From NCBI GenBank assembly GCA_963826165.1, contig CAWGWC010000018.1, positions 62,001-126,000 on the forward strand: a DNA stretch of 64,000 nucleotides, written 5' to 3'. Numbering within the stretch: the stretch's first letter is position 1; each line of letters starts with the position of its first letter. Positions 10,323-21,662 of this stretch are shown here, piece by piece. The notes under the pieces are model-generated. The model saw only the letters and a program-made list of their open reading frames with translations, did no database searches and was not told the DNA's origin. The stretch comes from JACVRW01 sp963826165 (lineage in GTDB: Bacteria; Actinomycetota; Thermoleophilia; Solirubrobacterales; Thermoleophilaceae). The translations under genes were made by a program, and so were the position numbers.

Positions 10323-10664
10323 ATGCGCATCCAGGTGAAGAGCCGCAGCGACACGGCCGTCGACGAGGAGCTGGTCGCTCGGGTGGAGAAGAAGCTCCAG
10401 AAGGTCGGTCGCCAGGTCTCGCCGCTCGCCGAGCTCGACATCGAGGTCAGGGAGGAACGCGGCAGCTCCCCGGGAGACACCTACGTGGCCGAGGCGGTGC
10501 TGGCGCTGAAGGGCACCTCGTTGCGCGCGACCAAGAGCGCGAACGACATGGGCCGGGCGCTGAACCTGGTGGCCGACGACATCGCGCGTCAGGTCAAGAA
10601 GCACCGCGACAAGCGCCGGGGTCGCCGCGAGTCCCAGAAGGCCGAGGAGCCGCACGCCGCGTAG
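10323..10664 (+). CDS. hpf: Ribosome hibernation promoting factor, short form
   Basis: A 113-residue HPF/RaiA protein. The fold begins MRIQVKSRSDTAVDEELVAR and carries the family stretch LDIEVREERG and YVAEAVLALKGTSLRA, ending in a basic helix (KKHRDKRRGRR) that suits rRNA contact. It has only the N-terminal domain; the dimerising C-terminal domain of long HPF is missing. It binds the decoding site of resting ribosomes. ATG 10323 has a CAGGAGA ribosome site. It is followed by secA after 38 bases, a common gene order. Confidence 0.88.
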   Translation: MRIQVKSRSDTAVDEELVARVEKKLQKVGRQVSPLAELDIEVREERGSSPGDTYVAEAVLALKGTSLRATKSANDMGRALNLVADDIARQVKKHRDKRRGRRESQKAEEPHAA

Positions 10665-10702
10665 CTCTCAGGGCCCCGCGGACGCTTGCTACCGTAGCTT
10701 CG

Positions 10703-13583
<2,881 letters not shown>

Positions 13584-13594
<11 letters not shown>

Positions 13595-14682
13595 CGAAAA
13601 CACGCAGGCCCTCCGCGACCGGCTGACGCTGCTCGCGGACTACCTTTGACCCCGCTCGGCTGGACGCTCGTCTAGCGGAGCTCGAGGGCCTGATGGGCGC
13701 GCCCGGCTTCTGGGACGACCAGGAGCAGGCAGCCCGCGTCTCGGCCGAGCACGCCTCGCTGGGACGGCGGCTGGAGGTCTATCGCTCGCTGGAGTCGGAC
13801 ATCGGCGACCTCGACACCCTCGAGGAGATGGCGGCCGAGGACGAGTCGATGGCGGCCGAGCTGGAGGAGCAGCTGGCGTCGATCGACAGCCGGCTCGCCG
13901 AGCTCGAGGAGGCTCGCCTGTTCGCCGGGGACTACGACGCCGGCGACGCCGTGGTCACCGTCAACGCCGGCGCGGGCGGCACGGACTCCCAGGACTGGGC
14001 CGAGATGCTGCTGCGCATGGAGATGCGCTGGGCCGAGCGCCGCGGCATGAAGGTCGAGCTCAAGGAAGCCTCGGCCGGGGAGGAGGCCGGGGTCAAGTCG
14101 GCCTCCTTCATCGCCCGCGGCGACAACGCGTACGGGCTGTTCTCCGCCGAGAAGGGCGTGCACCGGCTGGTGCGGATCTCGCCCTACGACTCCCAGTCGC
14201 GCCGCCACACCGCCTTCGCCGGCGTGGAGGTGGCGCCGCTGGTGGAGGACTCCGTGGACGTGCAGGTCGAGCCCGACGACATCCAGATCGACACCTACCG
14301 CGCCTCCGGCGCCGGCGGGCAGCACGTGAACAAGACCGACTCGGCCGTCCGCATCACGCACCGCCCGTCGGGCCTCGTGGTCCAGTGCCAGAACGAGCGC
14401 TCACAGTCCGCCAACAAGGACACGGCGATGAAGATGCTGCGCGCCAAGCTCATCGAGCAGGAGGAGCGACGCCGCCAGGAGGAGATCGCCAAGGAGCGCG
14501 GCGAGGCCCAGGACGTCGGCTGGGGCTCCCAGATCCGCTCCTACGTCCTGCACCCCTACACGATGGTCAAGGACCACCGCACCAACGTAGAGGCCGGCAA
14601 CGCCCAGGGCGTCCTGGACGGCGACCTCGACGCCTTCGTGCGCGCCGAGCTACTGCGGCGCTCCGGGGACGGGGGCGGCTAA
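13584..14682 (+). CDS. prfB: Peptide chain release factor 2, with programmed +1 frameshift
   Basis: RF2 recognises UGA and UAA stops. ATG 13584 lies inside the secA end (11-base overlap). Translation reads 21 codons ending TAC CTT, then meets TGA at 13647; a +1 slip on CTT gives GAC (13648) and continues to 14682, total about 365 residues, the usual RF2 length. The CTT-TGA-C slippery sequence is the classic autoregulatory site: scarce RF2 favours the shift. The catalytic GGQ is at 14314-14322. The stop-recognition tripeptide region reads SPYDSQ (14179 onward), where SPF is usual. I see no strong Shine-Dalgarno-like stimulator just before the shift. Confidence 0.95.
13641..13650 (+). promoter_or_regulatory. 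prfB recoding site (CTT TGA C)
   Basis: TAC CTT TGA C: the in-frame UGA at 13647-13649 after CTT is the RF2 autoregulation site. Both flanking frames encode conserved RF2 sequence (ALRDRLTLLADYL before, DPARLDARLAELEGLMG after), so this is a functional +1 shift and not a sequencing error. Confidence 0.93.
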
Positions 14683-14718
14683 CCGGGGCGAGCTCGCGAG
14701 CTTTGTCGACTTGACCTC

Positions 14719-15606
14719 ATGGGGGGTCAACCTGACAAAGCCGAACAGACCATCGCCCGATTGGGTCGGGGCGCGTGGGGGGTGGTCACCCGCCGGGAGC
14801 TGCTGGAGACAGGTCTGTCGTCGAGGCAGATCGAGCACCGGGTCGAAATCGGCCTGCTGATAGCCGAATTCCGTGGGGTCTACCGGGCCGGCCACGATGC
14901 GCCCTGCGTGGAGGCCCGCTACATGGCGGCGGTCAAGGCCTGCGGCGCTGGGGCGGTGCTCAGCGGCCTGGCGGCAGCGTGGCTTTGGGGACTCATCAAG
15001 GGTGCGGCGCCCGCACCGGAGGTCACCGCTCTTGGACGGCGTCGACCAGAAGGACTGACGACGCGCCGCCGCCGGCTGCACGCAAGGGACACCACCGTCT
15101 ACCGCGGCATCCCGATCACGACCGTCCCCACCACGCTGACAACCCTTCCCTCACTGCTGTCGTTCGAGAACCTCACCCGAGCCGTCCACAAGGCCGACGT
15201 CCGCTACGGCACGCGCCCAGAGCACATCGAAGCAGCCCTCCAGCGCCACCCGAACACCCCCGGTGCCAAGACCCTGCGGCGCGTGATCCACGGCGATACG
15301 AAGGTCACCCTCAGCGAGCTCGAGAAACGCTTCCTGAAACTGCTGGAAAAGCACGGTCTGCCGCTTCCCAACACCAACCACCGCGCCGGGAGCAAACGCG
15401 TCGACTGCCGCTGGCCGGGCCACGCACTCACGGTGGAGCTCGACTCCTACCGCTATCACCGCTCGAGACACGCCTGGGAGCAGGACCGCCGCCGCGAGCG
15501 GGAGGCGTTCGCCCGGGGCAACGACATCCGCCGCTACACGTGGCGTGACGTCACCGAGGATCCCGCGCCGCTGCTGGCCGAGCTGCGGCAGCTCCTCCTG
15601 CTCTAG
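14719..15606 (+). CDS. AbiEi-type antitoxin-domain / DUF559-like nuclease-fold protein
   Basis: A 295-residue protein in two parts. The N-terminal half (LGRGAWGVVTRRELLETGLS, then RQIEHRVEIGLLIAEFRGVY) is the winged-helix domain shared with AbiEi antitoxins. The C-terminal part (VDCRWPGHALTVELDSYRYH, then WEQDRRREREAFARG) has the Asp, Glu and Tyr-His spacing of DUF559/Vsr-like restriction-fold proteins. Such stand-alone proteins are frequent in Solirubrobacterales-like genomes and their function is unknown. No AbiEii toxin lies beside it, so a toxin-antitoxin role is not supported here. Its stop overlaps that of the GroES-like gene as CTAG. Confidence 0.78.
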   Translation: MGGQPDKAEQTIARLGRGAWGVVTRRELLETGLSSRQIEHRVEIGLLIAEFRGVYRAGHDAPCVEARYMAAVKACGAGAVLSGLAAAWLWGLIKGAAPAPEVTALGRRRPEGLTTRRRRLHARDTTVYRGIPITTVPTTLTTLPSLLSFENLTRAVHKADVRYGTRPEHIEAALQRHPNTPGAKTLRRVIHGDTKVTLSELEKRFLKLLEKHGLPLPNTNHRAGSKRVDCRWPGHALTVELDSYRYHRSRHAWEQDRRREREAFARGNDIRRYTWRDVTEDPAPLLAELRQLLLL

Positions 15607-15953
15607 ACGTCCTCTTCCTCCACCGCCGGCAGCGAGCCCTCGCTGCGGTCTTGGAGCTCCTCCAACACCCCCAGCAGCTGGCCCACGCGGCACACCAGCA
15701 GGCGCTCCTCCTCGACCTCCACCCAGACCCCCGCCTGAGCGGGGAAGACGACGTGGTCGCCGGGCTTGACCGGCATCTTCATGCCCACCTGTCCCCACCA
15801 GTCGATGCCGGGCCCCACGGCCAGCACGATCCCGTGCTGTGGTGGCGCCTGGTGCTCTCCCGGCGGCAGCACGAGGCCGGAGCGGCGCACCCTGTCGGGC
15901 TCGAGCTCCTTGATCACCACCTGGTCGAACAGAGGTCTGAGTTGCTGTCTCAC
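15603..15953 (-). CDS. GroES-like co-chaperonin family protein
   Basis: A 116-residue protein of the Cpn10 fold: VRQQLRPLFDQVVIKELEPD, then SGLVLPPGEHQAPPQHGIVL and VKPGDHVVFPAQAGVWVEVE match the GroES barrel. It differs from housekeeping GroES in the mobile loop and carries an acidic C-terminal extension (SLPAVEEEDV). No groEL is adjacent. Start is GTG 15953, taken because the GroES alignment begins there; longer reading would run into the ftsH control region. It is divergent from ftsH and may be an accessory GroES. Specific partner unknown. Confidence 0.75.
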   Translation of the reverse strand: MRQQLRPLFDQVVIKELEPDRVRRSGLVLPPGEHQAPPQHGIVLAVGPGIDWWGQVGMKMPVKPGDHVVFPAQAGVWVEVEEERLLVCRVGQLLGVLEELQDRSEGSLPAVEEEDV

Positions 15954-15994
15954 GTGCTTAGGAAAGATAGAAGTACGCCCCCTACAGTTGGGGC

Positions 15995-17962
15995 ATGGCT
16001 GATGACGCTCGCGCCGCAACGAACGACGAGAACCGGCCGCGCTTCAAGGTCACGCCCAGCCCGGACGGCCGTGGAGCGCCCGCCAAGAAGACGCCGATGC
16101 TCCCCTGGAGCCCTCGCCGCTTCGTCGTCATCCTCGTCGCGCTCTTCTTCCTGAACTGGGTGATCGTTCAGATCTTCGCGCCCCCCACCGAGCGCATCAC
16201 GGTGCCCTACAACCCGACCTTCCTCACGGAGGTGCGAGAGAGCAACGTCAAGGAGATCTCCTCCACGGGTGAGACGGTCAAGGGCGAGTTCCGCAAGGAC
16301 GTCTCCTACGACGGCGACAAGGCCAAGGACTTCGAGACCGAGGTCCCGACCTTCGCCAACGAGGACGAGCTGGCCAGCCTGCTCGAGGAGAACGACGTGG
16401 TGGTGAGCGCCAACCCGCCCGGTGAGCGCTCGCTGCTCGAGACGATCCTGTTCAGCTTCGGCCCCACCATCCTGCTGGTGCTGCTGTTCGTCTGGCTGTT
16501 TCGCCGCGCGGCTCAGAGCGCGGGCGGCGGCGGGATGCTCAGCCAGTTCAGCCGCAGCCGCGCCCGCCGGGTGGAGCCGGAGACGCAGACCGTCACCTTC
16601 GACGACGTGGCCGGCATCGACGAGGCCAAGTCGGAGCTGGCCGAGGTGGTGGACTTCCTGCGCAACCCCGAGCGTTACCGCAAGCTCGGCGCGCGCATCC
16701 CGCGCGGAGTCCTGCTGCAGGGCCCGCCCGGCACGGGCAAGACGCTGCTGGCGCGCGCGGTGGCCGGCGAGGCCGGCGTGCCCTTCTTCTCGGCGTCGGC
16801 CTCCGAGTTCATCGAGGCCATCGTGGGCATCGGCGCCTCGCGCGTCCGCGATCTCTTCCAGCAGGCCAAGGAGGCCGCGCCGGCGATCATCTTCATCGAC
16901 GAGCTCGACGCCATCGGCCGGGCCCGCGGCGGCGGGGGCGCCAGCCTCGGCGGCCACGACGAGCGCGAGCAGACGCTCAACCAGATCCTCACCGAGATGG
17001 ACGGCTTCGACTCCAGCGATCAGGTGGTGGTCACCGGCGCCACCAACCGCCCCGACGTGCTCGACCCCGCTCTGCTGCGCCCCGGCCGATTCGATCGGCG
17101 CGTGACCGTCCAGCCGCCGGACGCCGCCGGACGCGCGGCGATCCTGCGCGTGCACACCCGTTCGCTCCCCCTGGACGACGACGTCGACCTCGACCGCATC
17201 GCCTCGTCCACGCCGGGCATGGTGGGCGCCGACCTGGCCAACCTGGCCAACGAGGCGGCGCTGCTCGCCGCCAGGCGCAGCCACGAGAAGGTTCAGCGGT
17301 CCGACTTCACCGATGCCCTCGAGCGGATCATGCTCGGGGCCGAGCGCAAGATCGTGCTGAACGAGGACGACCGCCGGCGTATCGCCTACCACGAGGGTGG
17401 CCACGCAGTCCTGGGCATGATCACCCCCGGCGCCGATCCGGTGCGCAAGGTGTCGATCATCCCCCGCGGACAGGCGCTCGGCGTGACCCTCTCCACCCCT
17501 GACGAGGACGTGTTCAACCTCTCCGAGGAGGAGCTGCGCGCCAAGATCCGGGTGGCACTCGGCGGTCGTGTGGCCGAGGAGGAGGTGTTCGGCGACATCA
17601 CCACCGGCGCCGAGTCCGACATCCAGCACGTCACGCGCATCGCCCGCGGCATGGTCGGCCGCTGGGGGATGAGCGAGAAGGTCGGCTTCCTCACGGTCGT
17701 GCCGGTCGACCAGCAGAGCTTCCTGCTGCCCGGCTCCGAGCCGGTATCCGCCGCGACCCAGGAGCTGGTGGACGCCGAGGTGCGCCGCATCGTGGACGAG
17801 GAGCAGGACGCCGCGCGCCGGGTGATGGCCGAGCAGCGCGACCGGCTCGACGCGCTGGCCGCTGCCCTGCTCGAGCACGAGACGCTCGACGAGGTGGATG
17901 CCTACGCGGCGGCCGGCATCGATCGCGGCCGGGTGACCACCGAGGAGCCGGCGCCGGCTTGA
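15995..17962 (+). CDS. ftsH: ATP-dependent zinc metalloprotease FtsH
   Basis: FtsH, 655 residues, a membrane-anchored hexameric protease for damaged membrane proteins and regulators. Two membrane segments lie at about 42-61 and 150-169 with an external loop between. The AAA domain has Walker A GPPGTGKT (243-250), Walker B IIFIDELD (298-305) and the second region of homology ATNRPDVLDPALLRPGRFDR. The zinc site is HEGGH (466-470; HEAGH is usual), with Asp in TTGAESDIQHV as third ligand. The pore loop reads FIEAIVG where MFVG is typical, so the aromatic pore residue is replaced by Ile276. The stop overlaps nadC as TTGA. Confidence 0.96.
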   Translation: MADDARAATNDENRPRFKVTPSPDGRGAPAKKTPMLPWSPRRFVVILVALFFLNWVIVQIFAPPTERITVPYNPTFLTEVRESNVKEISSTGETVKGEFRKDVSYDGDKAKDFETEVPTFANEDELASLLEENDVVVSANPPGERSLLETILFSFGPTILLVLLFVWLFRRAAQSAGGGGMLSQFSRSRARRVEPETQTVTFDDVAGIDEAKSELAEVVDFLRNPERYRKLGARIPRGVLLQGPPGTGKTLLARAVAGEAGVPFFSASASEFIEAIVGIGASRVRDLFQQAKEAAPAIIFIDELDAIGRARGGGGASLGGHDEREQTLNQILTEMDGFDSSDQVVVTGATNRPDVLDPALLRPGRFDRRVTVQPPDAAGRAAILRVHTRSLPLDDDVDLDRIASSTPGMVGADLANLANEAALLAARRSHEKVQRSDFTDALERIMLGAERKIVLNEDDRRRIAYHEGGHAVLGMITPGADPVRKVSIIPRGQALGVTLSTPDEDVFNLSEEELRAKIRVALGGRVAEEEVFGDITTGAESDIQHVTRIARGMVGRWGMSEKVGFLTVVPVDQQSFLLPGSEPVSAATQELVDAEVRRIVDEEQDAARRVMAEQRDRLDALAAALLEHETLDEVDAYAAAGIDRGRVTTEEPAPA

Positions 17963-18840
17963 CCGGGATCGCCGGCTCTCGCGCGATCGATCTCGACCTG
18001 ATCGACCGGGCGCTGGCCGAGGATCTCGGAAGCGGCGATCTCACCACCCGGGCGGTCGTCCCCGCCAACGCCGGCGCCCGCGCCTCGATCGTTCAGAAGC
18101 AGGCGGGCGTGCCGAGCGGGATGGACGTGGCCCGGACCGTGTTCGAGCGCGTGGACGCCGGACTGCGCTGGACGCCACGGGCGCGGGACGGCGAGTGGCG
18201 CGAGCCCGGGCCGCTGGCCGAGGTGGAGGGCGAGGCCGCCTCCATCCTGGCCGCGGAGCGGGTGGCGCTGAACCTGCTCGGCCGCCTGTCCGGCATCGCG
18301 ACGCTGACCGCTCGCTACGTGCGGGCCGTGGACGGCACCGGAGTGCGGATCCTCGACACGCGCAAGACCACGCCTGGCCTGCGCGCGCTCGAGAAGCAGG
18401 CGGTCCGCGACGGCGGCGGCACGAGCCACCGCGCCGGCCTGTTCGACGCGATCTTGGTCAAGGAGAACCATGCTCTGATGGCGGGCGGGGTGGGGGAGGC
18501 CACCCGTCGCGCCCTGGCCAACGCACCGGCCGGCGTGACCGTCGAGGTGGAGTGCGCCACCCTCGAGGAGGTCGCCGCCGCGGTGGAGGCAGGAGTGCCG
18601 CGGATCCTGCTCGACAACATGACCCCCGATCAGCTGCGTCAGGCGGTGGCGGTGAGCGGCGAACGTGCCGAGCTCGAGGCGTCGGGCGGGATCACGCTCG
18701 ACACCATCCGCACTGTGGCCGAGACCGGAGTCGACTTCATCAGCGTGGGGGCGCTGACCCACTCGGCCCCCGCGCTCGACTTCAGCCTGCTGTTCGATCC
18801 GCGCGACCTGGAGGCCGCAGCACCGCGAACGGATCCGTGA
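17959..18840 (+). CDS. nadC: Nicotinate-nucleotide pyrophosphorylase (carboxylating)
   Basis: Quinolinate phosphoribosyltransferase, 293 residues, converts quinolinate and PRPP to nicotinate mononucleotide. Family marks are LAEDLGSGDLTTRAVVP at the start, LLGRLSGIATLTARYV, ILDTRKTTPGLRALEKQAVR (substrate-binding Arg/Lys set), HRAGLFDAILVKENH and the C-terminal EASGGITLDTI and GVDFISVGALTHS. Start is TTG 17959 overlapping the ftsH stop, which implies coupling. The 3' end overlaps the NrtR-type regulator on the other strand by 59 bases. nadA lies just beyond; nadB is not in the window. Confidence 0.95.
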   Translation: MTGIAGSRAIDLDLIDRALAEDLGSGDLTTRAVVPANAGARASIVQKQAGVPSGMDVARTVFERVDAGLRWTPRARDGEWREPGPLAEVEGEAASILAAERVALNLLGRLSGIATLTARYVRAVDGTGVRILDTRKTTPGLRALEKQAVRDGGGTSHRAGLFDAILVKENHALMAGGVGEATRRALANAPAGVTVEVECATLEEVAAAVEAGVPRILLDNMTPDQLRQAVAVSGERAELEASGGITLDTIRTVAETGVDFISVGALTHSAPALDFSLLFDPRDLEAAAPRTDP

Positions 18841-19486
18841 CCTCGAGGTCGCGCGAGCCGAAGCGGTAGACCGCCGCCGGGCGTCCGCCGCCGGGGCCCG
18901 AGGAACGCCGTTCCCCCGTGGCCTCGAGCACGCCGCGCCGCTCGAGCACCCTTCGCAGGTTGGTGGGATCGACCGCGTAGCCGAGCGCCGCGGTGTAGAT
19001 CGCGGCCAGTTCGGAGATGGCGAACGAGACCGGAGCAAGAGCGAAGCCGATGTTGGTGTACGACAGCTTGGCGCGCAGCCGGTTGCGCGCATCACCGACG
19101 ATTGCCCGGTGGTCGAAGGCCATCGGTTCGGGCAGGTGCTCCACCAGGTGCCAGGCGGTGTCGGGCGGCAGCGCGGGATCCAACCCGAGCGGGACCAAGC
19201 CGAGGTAGGCGGTGGCCAGCTGCCACTCACCGGGATGGCGATCCGGGTCGCCCGCCGTCTCGAGCTGCTCCAGCCACGACAGCTCGGCCACGTCGACCTT
19301 GCCCGCCAGCTGCAGGCGTATCGACGCCTCGAGCGTGTGATCGGGCTCCAGATAGCCGCCCGGCAGCGACCAGGCGCCGCTGAAGGGCTCGCGCGCCCGC
19401 TCCCACAGGAGCACGCAGAGCTCCTCGCCACGCACCTGGAGCACTGCGGCCAGCGTCACGTGGGTGGGGGAGGGGCGCGCGATCAT
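18782..19486 (-). CDS. nrtR: NrtR-type NUDIX-domain transcriptional regulator of NAD synthesis
   Basis: A 234-residue protein with an N-terminal NUDIX fold (MIARPSPTHVTLAAVLQVRG, LLWERAREPFSGAWSLPGGY) and a C-terminal winged helix (YTAALGYAVDPTNLRRVLER, then a GGRPAAVYRFG wing). The NUDIX box is degenerate: the helix that should carry REUxEE reads RLQLAG, so hydrolysis is unlikely, as known for NrtR repressors that sense ADP-ribose. Position between nadC and divergent nadA supports the role. ATG 19486 is preferred; an in-frame GTG at 19525 would add 13 residues but lies in the operator. The 3' end overlaps nadC. Confidence 0.85.
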   Translation of the reverse strand: MIARPSPTHVTLAAVLQVRGEELCVLLWERAREPFSGAWSLPGGYLEPDHTLEASIRLQLAGKVDVAELSWLEQLETAGDPDRHPGEWQLATAYLGLVPLGLDPALPPDTAWHLVEHLPEPMAFDHRAIVGDARNRLRAKLSYTNIGFALAPVSFAISELAAIYTAALGYAVDPTNLRRVLERRGVLEATGERRSSGPGGGRPAAVYRFGSRDLEVTDPFAVLRPPGRADRTAG

Positions 19487-19524
19487 GGCCGCTTCGGCCG
19501 GGGCCGTGGTATCCTCGCTCTGCA

Positions 19525-19551
19525 CGGTTTTCGATTGTAAGGCAAAAACCG
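19525..19551. promoter_or_regulatory. Palindrome between nrtR and nadA, candidate NrtR operator
   Basis: Perfect arms CGGTTTT (19525-19531) and AAAACCG (19545-19551), spaced by 13 bases, sit in the control region between the divergent nrtR and nadA genes. The nadA ribosome site GGAGA follows at 19561. NrtR repressors bind palindromes ahead of NAD genes; this is the only strong dyad in the interval. Role is inferred. Confidence 0.65.
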
Positions 19552-19573
19552 CCTCCGCGAGGAGACAACCGCG

Positions 19574-20587
19574 ATGAAGCCAATCGAGCTCCCCACTCTC
19601 AGCCCGACCGGTGGACCGTCGCTGGACGCCGCCGAGATCGACCGTCTCCAGGACGAGGTCCGTGCTCTGGCCCAGGAGCGCAACGCGGTCATCCTCGCTC
19701 ACAACTACCAGGTGCCCGAGGTGCAGGACGTGGCCCACTTCGTGGGCGACTCCCTCGGCCTCTCGCGCCAGGCCGCCGACACGGCCTCCGACGTGATCGC
19801 CTTCTGCGGCGTCCACTTCATGGCCGAGACGGCCTCGATCCTGTCCCCGGACAAGACCGTCCTGCTGCCCGATCTCGGGGCCGGCTGCTCCCTGGCCGAT
19901 TCGATCACCGCAGATCAGCTGCGCGCCTGGAAGGCCGAGCACCCTGGCGCGGTGGTGGTGATGTACGTGAACACCACGGCCGAGGTCAAGGCGGAGACCG
20001 ACTACTGCTGCACCTCGGCGAACGCGGTGCAGGTGGTGGAGCACATCATGGCCGAGCACGGTCCCGACACCGAGATCCTGTTCGGTCCGGACATGTGGCT
20101 GGGCGCTTACGTCGAGCGCATGATCGGCCGGCGCCTCCACGTGTGGGACGGCGAATGCCACGTGCACGCGGGGATACGCCCGCGCGACATCGCCGAGGTG
20201 CGGGCCGAGCACCCCGGAGCCGAGTTCATGATTCATCCCGAGTGCGGCTGCACCACTCAGGTGATGGAGTACGTGGCCGCCGGCGACGTCGACCCGGAGC
20301 ACACCCACATGCTGTCCACCGGCGGGATGCTGACCTTCGCCCGGGAATCGGACGCCGATACGTTCATCGTCGCCACCGAGACCGGGATGCTCCACCCGCT
20401 GGCCAAGGAGAATCCCGGCAAGCAGTTCATCCCGGCCAACCGGGCAGCGGCCTGCAAGTACATGAAGATGATCACCCTCCCCGGGCTGCGCGACTGCCTG
20501 CGCGACCTGAGCCCGGTGGTGAAGGTCGAGCCCGAGCTCGCACGCCGCGCCCGGGTGCCGATCGACCGCATGGTCGCCATCGGCTAG
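19574..20587 (+). CDS. nadA: Quinolinate synthase
   Basis: Quinolinate synthase A, 337 residues, a [4Fe-4S] enzyme condensing iminoaspartate with dihydroxyacetone phosphate. Characteristic pieces: AVILAHNYQVPEVQDVAHFV, FCGVHFMAETASIL, LLPDLGAGCSLADS, then FMIHPECGCTTQVME and NRAAACKYMKMITL. The three cluster cysteines are probably those in GCSLAD, ECGC and AACKYM. ATG 19574 follows a GGAGA ribosome site. Product goes to NadC, encoded 0.7 kb away; the usual middle gene nadB (aspartate oxidase) is absent here, so iminoaspartate must come from a distant gene or aspartate dehydrogenase. Confidence 0.96.
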   Translation: MKPIELPTLSPTGGPSLDAAEIDRLQDEVRALAQERNAVILAHNYQVPEVQDVAHFVGDSLGLSRQAADTASDVIAFCGVHFMAETASILSPDKTVLLPDLGAGCSLADSITADQLRAWKAEHPGAVVVMYVNTTAEVKAETDYCCTSANAVQVVEHIMAEHGPDTEILFGPDMWLGAYVERMIGRRLHVWDGECHVHAGIRPRDIAEVRAEHPGAEFMIHPECGCTTQVMEYVAAGDVDPEHTHMLSTGGMLTFARESDADTFIVATETGMLHPLAKENPGKQFIPANRAAACKYMKMITLPGLRDCLRDLSPVVKVEPELARRARVPIDRMVAIG

Positions 20588-20608
20588 ACGCCTGCCAACC
20601 TGAGGGAC

Positions 20609-21649
20609 ATGGTCCGCTCGCTCAGCGCCTTCGTCGGCGCGCTCGTGGCCGTCCTCGTGGGTCCGGCCGCGGCGGCGCTCGCCGCGCCCGATCCGGTCGA
20701 TCACTCTCAGGCCGCCGCTCCCGACGGCACGCCGATGTGCGCCGACTGGGTCCACGAGCGTCACACCGTCGAGCGCGGCGGGCGGCGCTGGCCCACCTGG
20801 CATCCACCGCGCGATCCTCGCTACCGCTGTGCCTTCGGCCACGAGCACGGCTCCAATCCGCGTGCGTTTGCCCACTTCTCCCGCACCGGCATGCCCGCCT
20901 TCGGTCCCACCGGCAGCTACGCCGGGAGCGACGAGCCCCACGCGGGCTTCAAGGTGTTCGTGGTCAACCGCGACCGCAAGGGCCTCGCCTGGACGGTGGT
21001 GCTGCACCAGGGGTCGGGGTCACCGCGGCGCGGCACGGTCCGCTTCCACTCGCTCGAGACCTGGCTGTTTCGGCGCAAGGGCCGCCGCCTGGCCGCTCAC
21101 ACCCGCCACATGGCCGACTTCGGCGAGGCCGTGGCCAACTGTCCCGACGCCGAGCTGCGCCCGAGCATGCGCCTGCTGCCCACTCCGGGCTGCGAGTCCG
21201 TGTACGAGGAGTGGGACACCGCCTTCCACGTGGGCGGCGTGTTCTCCGGAGCGCCGGGATTCGCGATCGACAACGCGATCACGCAGTTCGACGCCGCCGC
21301 GCCCGAGCGCGTGGTGTTCAACAAGCGCTTTGCCTGCGGGCCGAACGATCCGGCCGGCTGGGACTCGTACTGCAAGGGCGACAAGCGCACGGTGCTGCAT
21401 CCGCGCTGGCGGTTGCGCAACCGCGGCCCGAGCCGCTTCCGGACCGACGCCTACGGCCGGCGCCGCGCCGCCGGGCTGCTCCAGGTCGTGTCGAGGCGAA
21501 TCCGCGTGGACCAGTCCGAGGAGTGCTGCGGCGCCGAGAACGCGTTCGTGATGGAGCAGCCGAGCGACGGCGGCATCTACCGCGCCGGCCGCGGCCTCAA
21601 CTCGAAGAACTTCGAGTTTCCCGGCTACTGCGTGCTGCGCGCCAACTGA
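20609..21649 (+). CDS. Secreted cysteine-containing hypothetical protein
   Basis: A 346-residue protein with a clear Sec signal peptide (VRSLSAFVGALVAVLVGPAA, cleaved near ALAAPD). The mature part has eight or so cysteines, suggesting disulfides, and conserved-looking pieces such as YRCAFGHEHGSNP, HAGFKVFVVN, FHVGGVFSGAPG and DQSEECCGAENAFV. His/Asp/Glu richness (GHEHG, HMADFGE, DTAFHVGG) would allow metal binding or a hydrolytic role but no known catalytic motif was recognised. It follows nadA by 20 bases and precedes a frameshifted reductase gene. Function unknown. Confidence 0.7.
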   Translation: MVRSLSAFVGALVAVLVGPAAAALAAPDPVDHSQAAAPDGTPMCADWVHERHTVERGGRRWPTWHPPRDPRYRCAFGHEHGSNPRAFAHFSRTGMPAFGPTGSYAGSDEPHAGFKVFVVNRDRKGLAWTVVLHQGSGSPRRGTVRFHSLETWLFRRKGRRLAAHTRHMADFGEAVANCPDAELRPSMRLLPTPGCESVYEEWDTAFHVGGVFSGAPGFAIDNAITQFDAAAPERVVFNKRFACGPNDPAGWDSYCKGDKRTVLHPRWRLRNRGPSRFRTDAYGRRRAAGLLQVVSRRIRVDQSEECCGAENAFVMEQPSDGGIYRAGRGLNSKNFEFPGYCVLRAN

Positions 21650-21662
21650 GAGGCTGAACGAC

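Noticed and set aside
9617..10702. Extension of the secA frame upstream by 362 codons
   Set aside because: Composition is Arg/Ala/Pro-rich with no homology and it covers comF and hpf; family alignment begins at 10703.
14719..15606. Type IV toxin-antitoxin system
   Set aside because: AbiEi-like N domain is present but no AbiEii-type nucleotidyltransferase is adjacent, and the C domain is DUF559-like.
18782..21007. Very long minus-strand frame of about 740 codons covering nrtR and running antisense across nadA
   Set aside because: Only the 3' third has NUDIX/NrtR homology; the rest is antisense to nadA and has His/Asp-rich composition typical of a GC-rich shadow frame.
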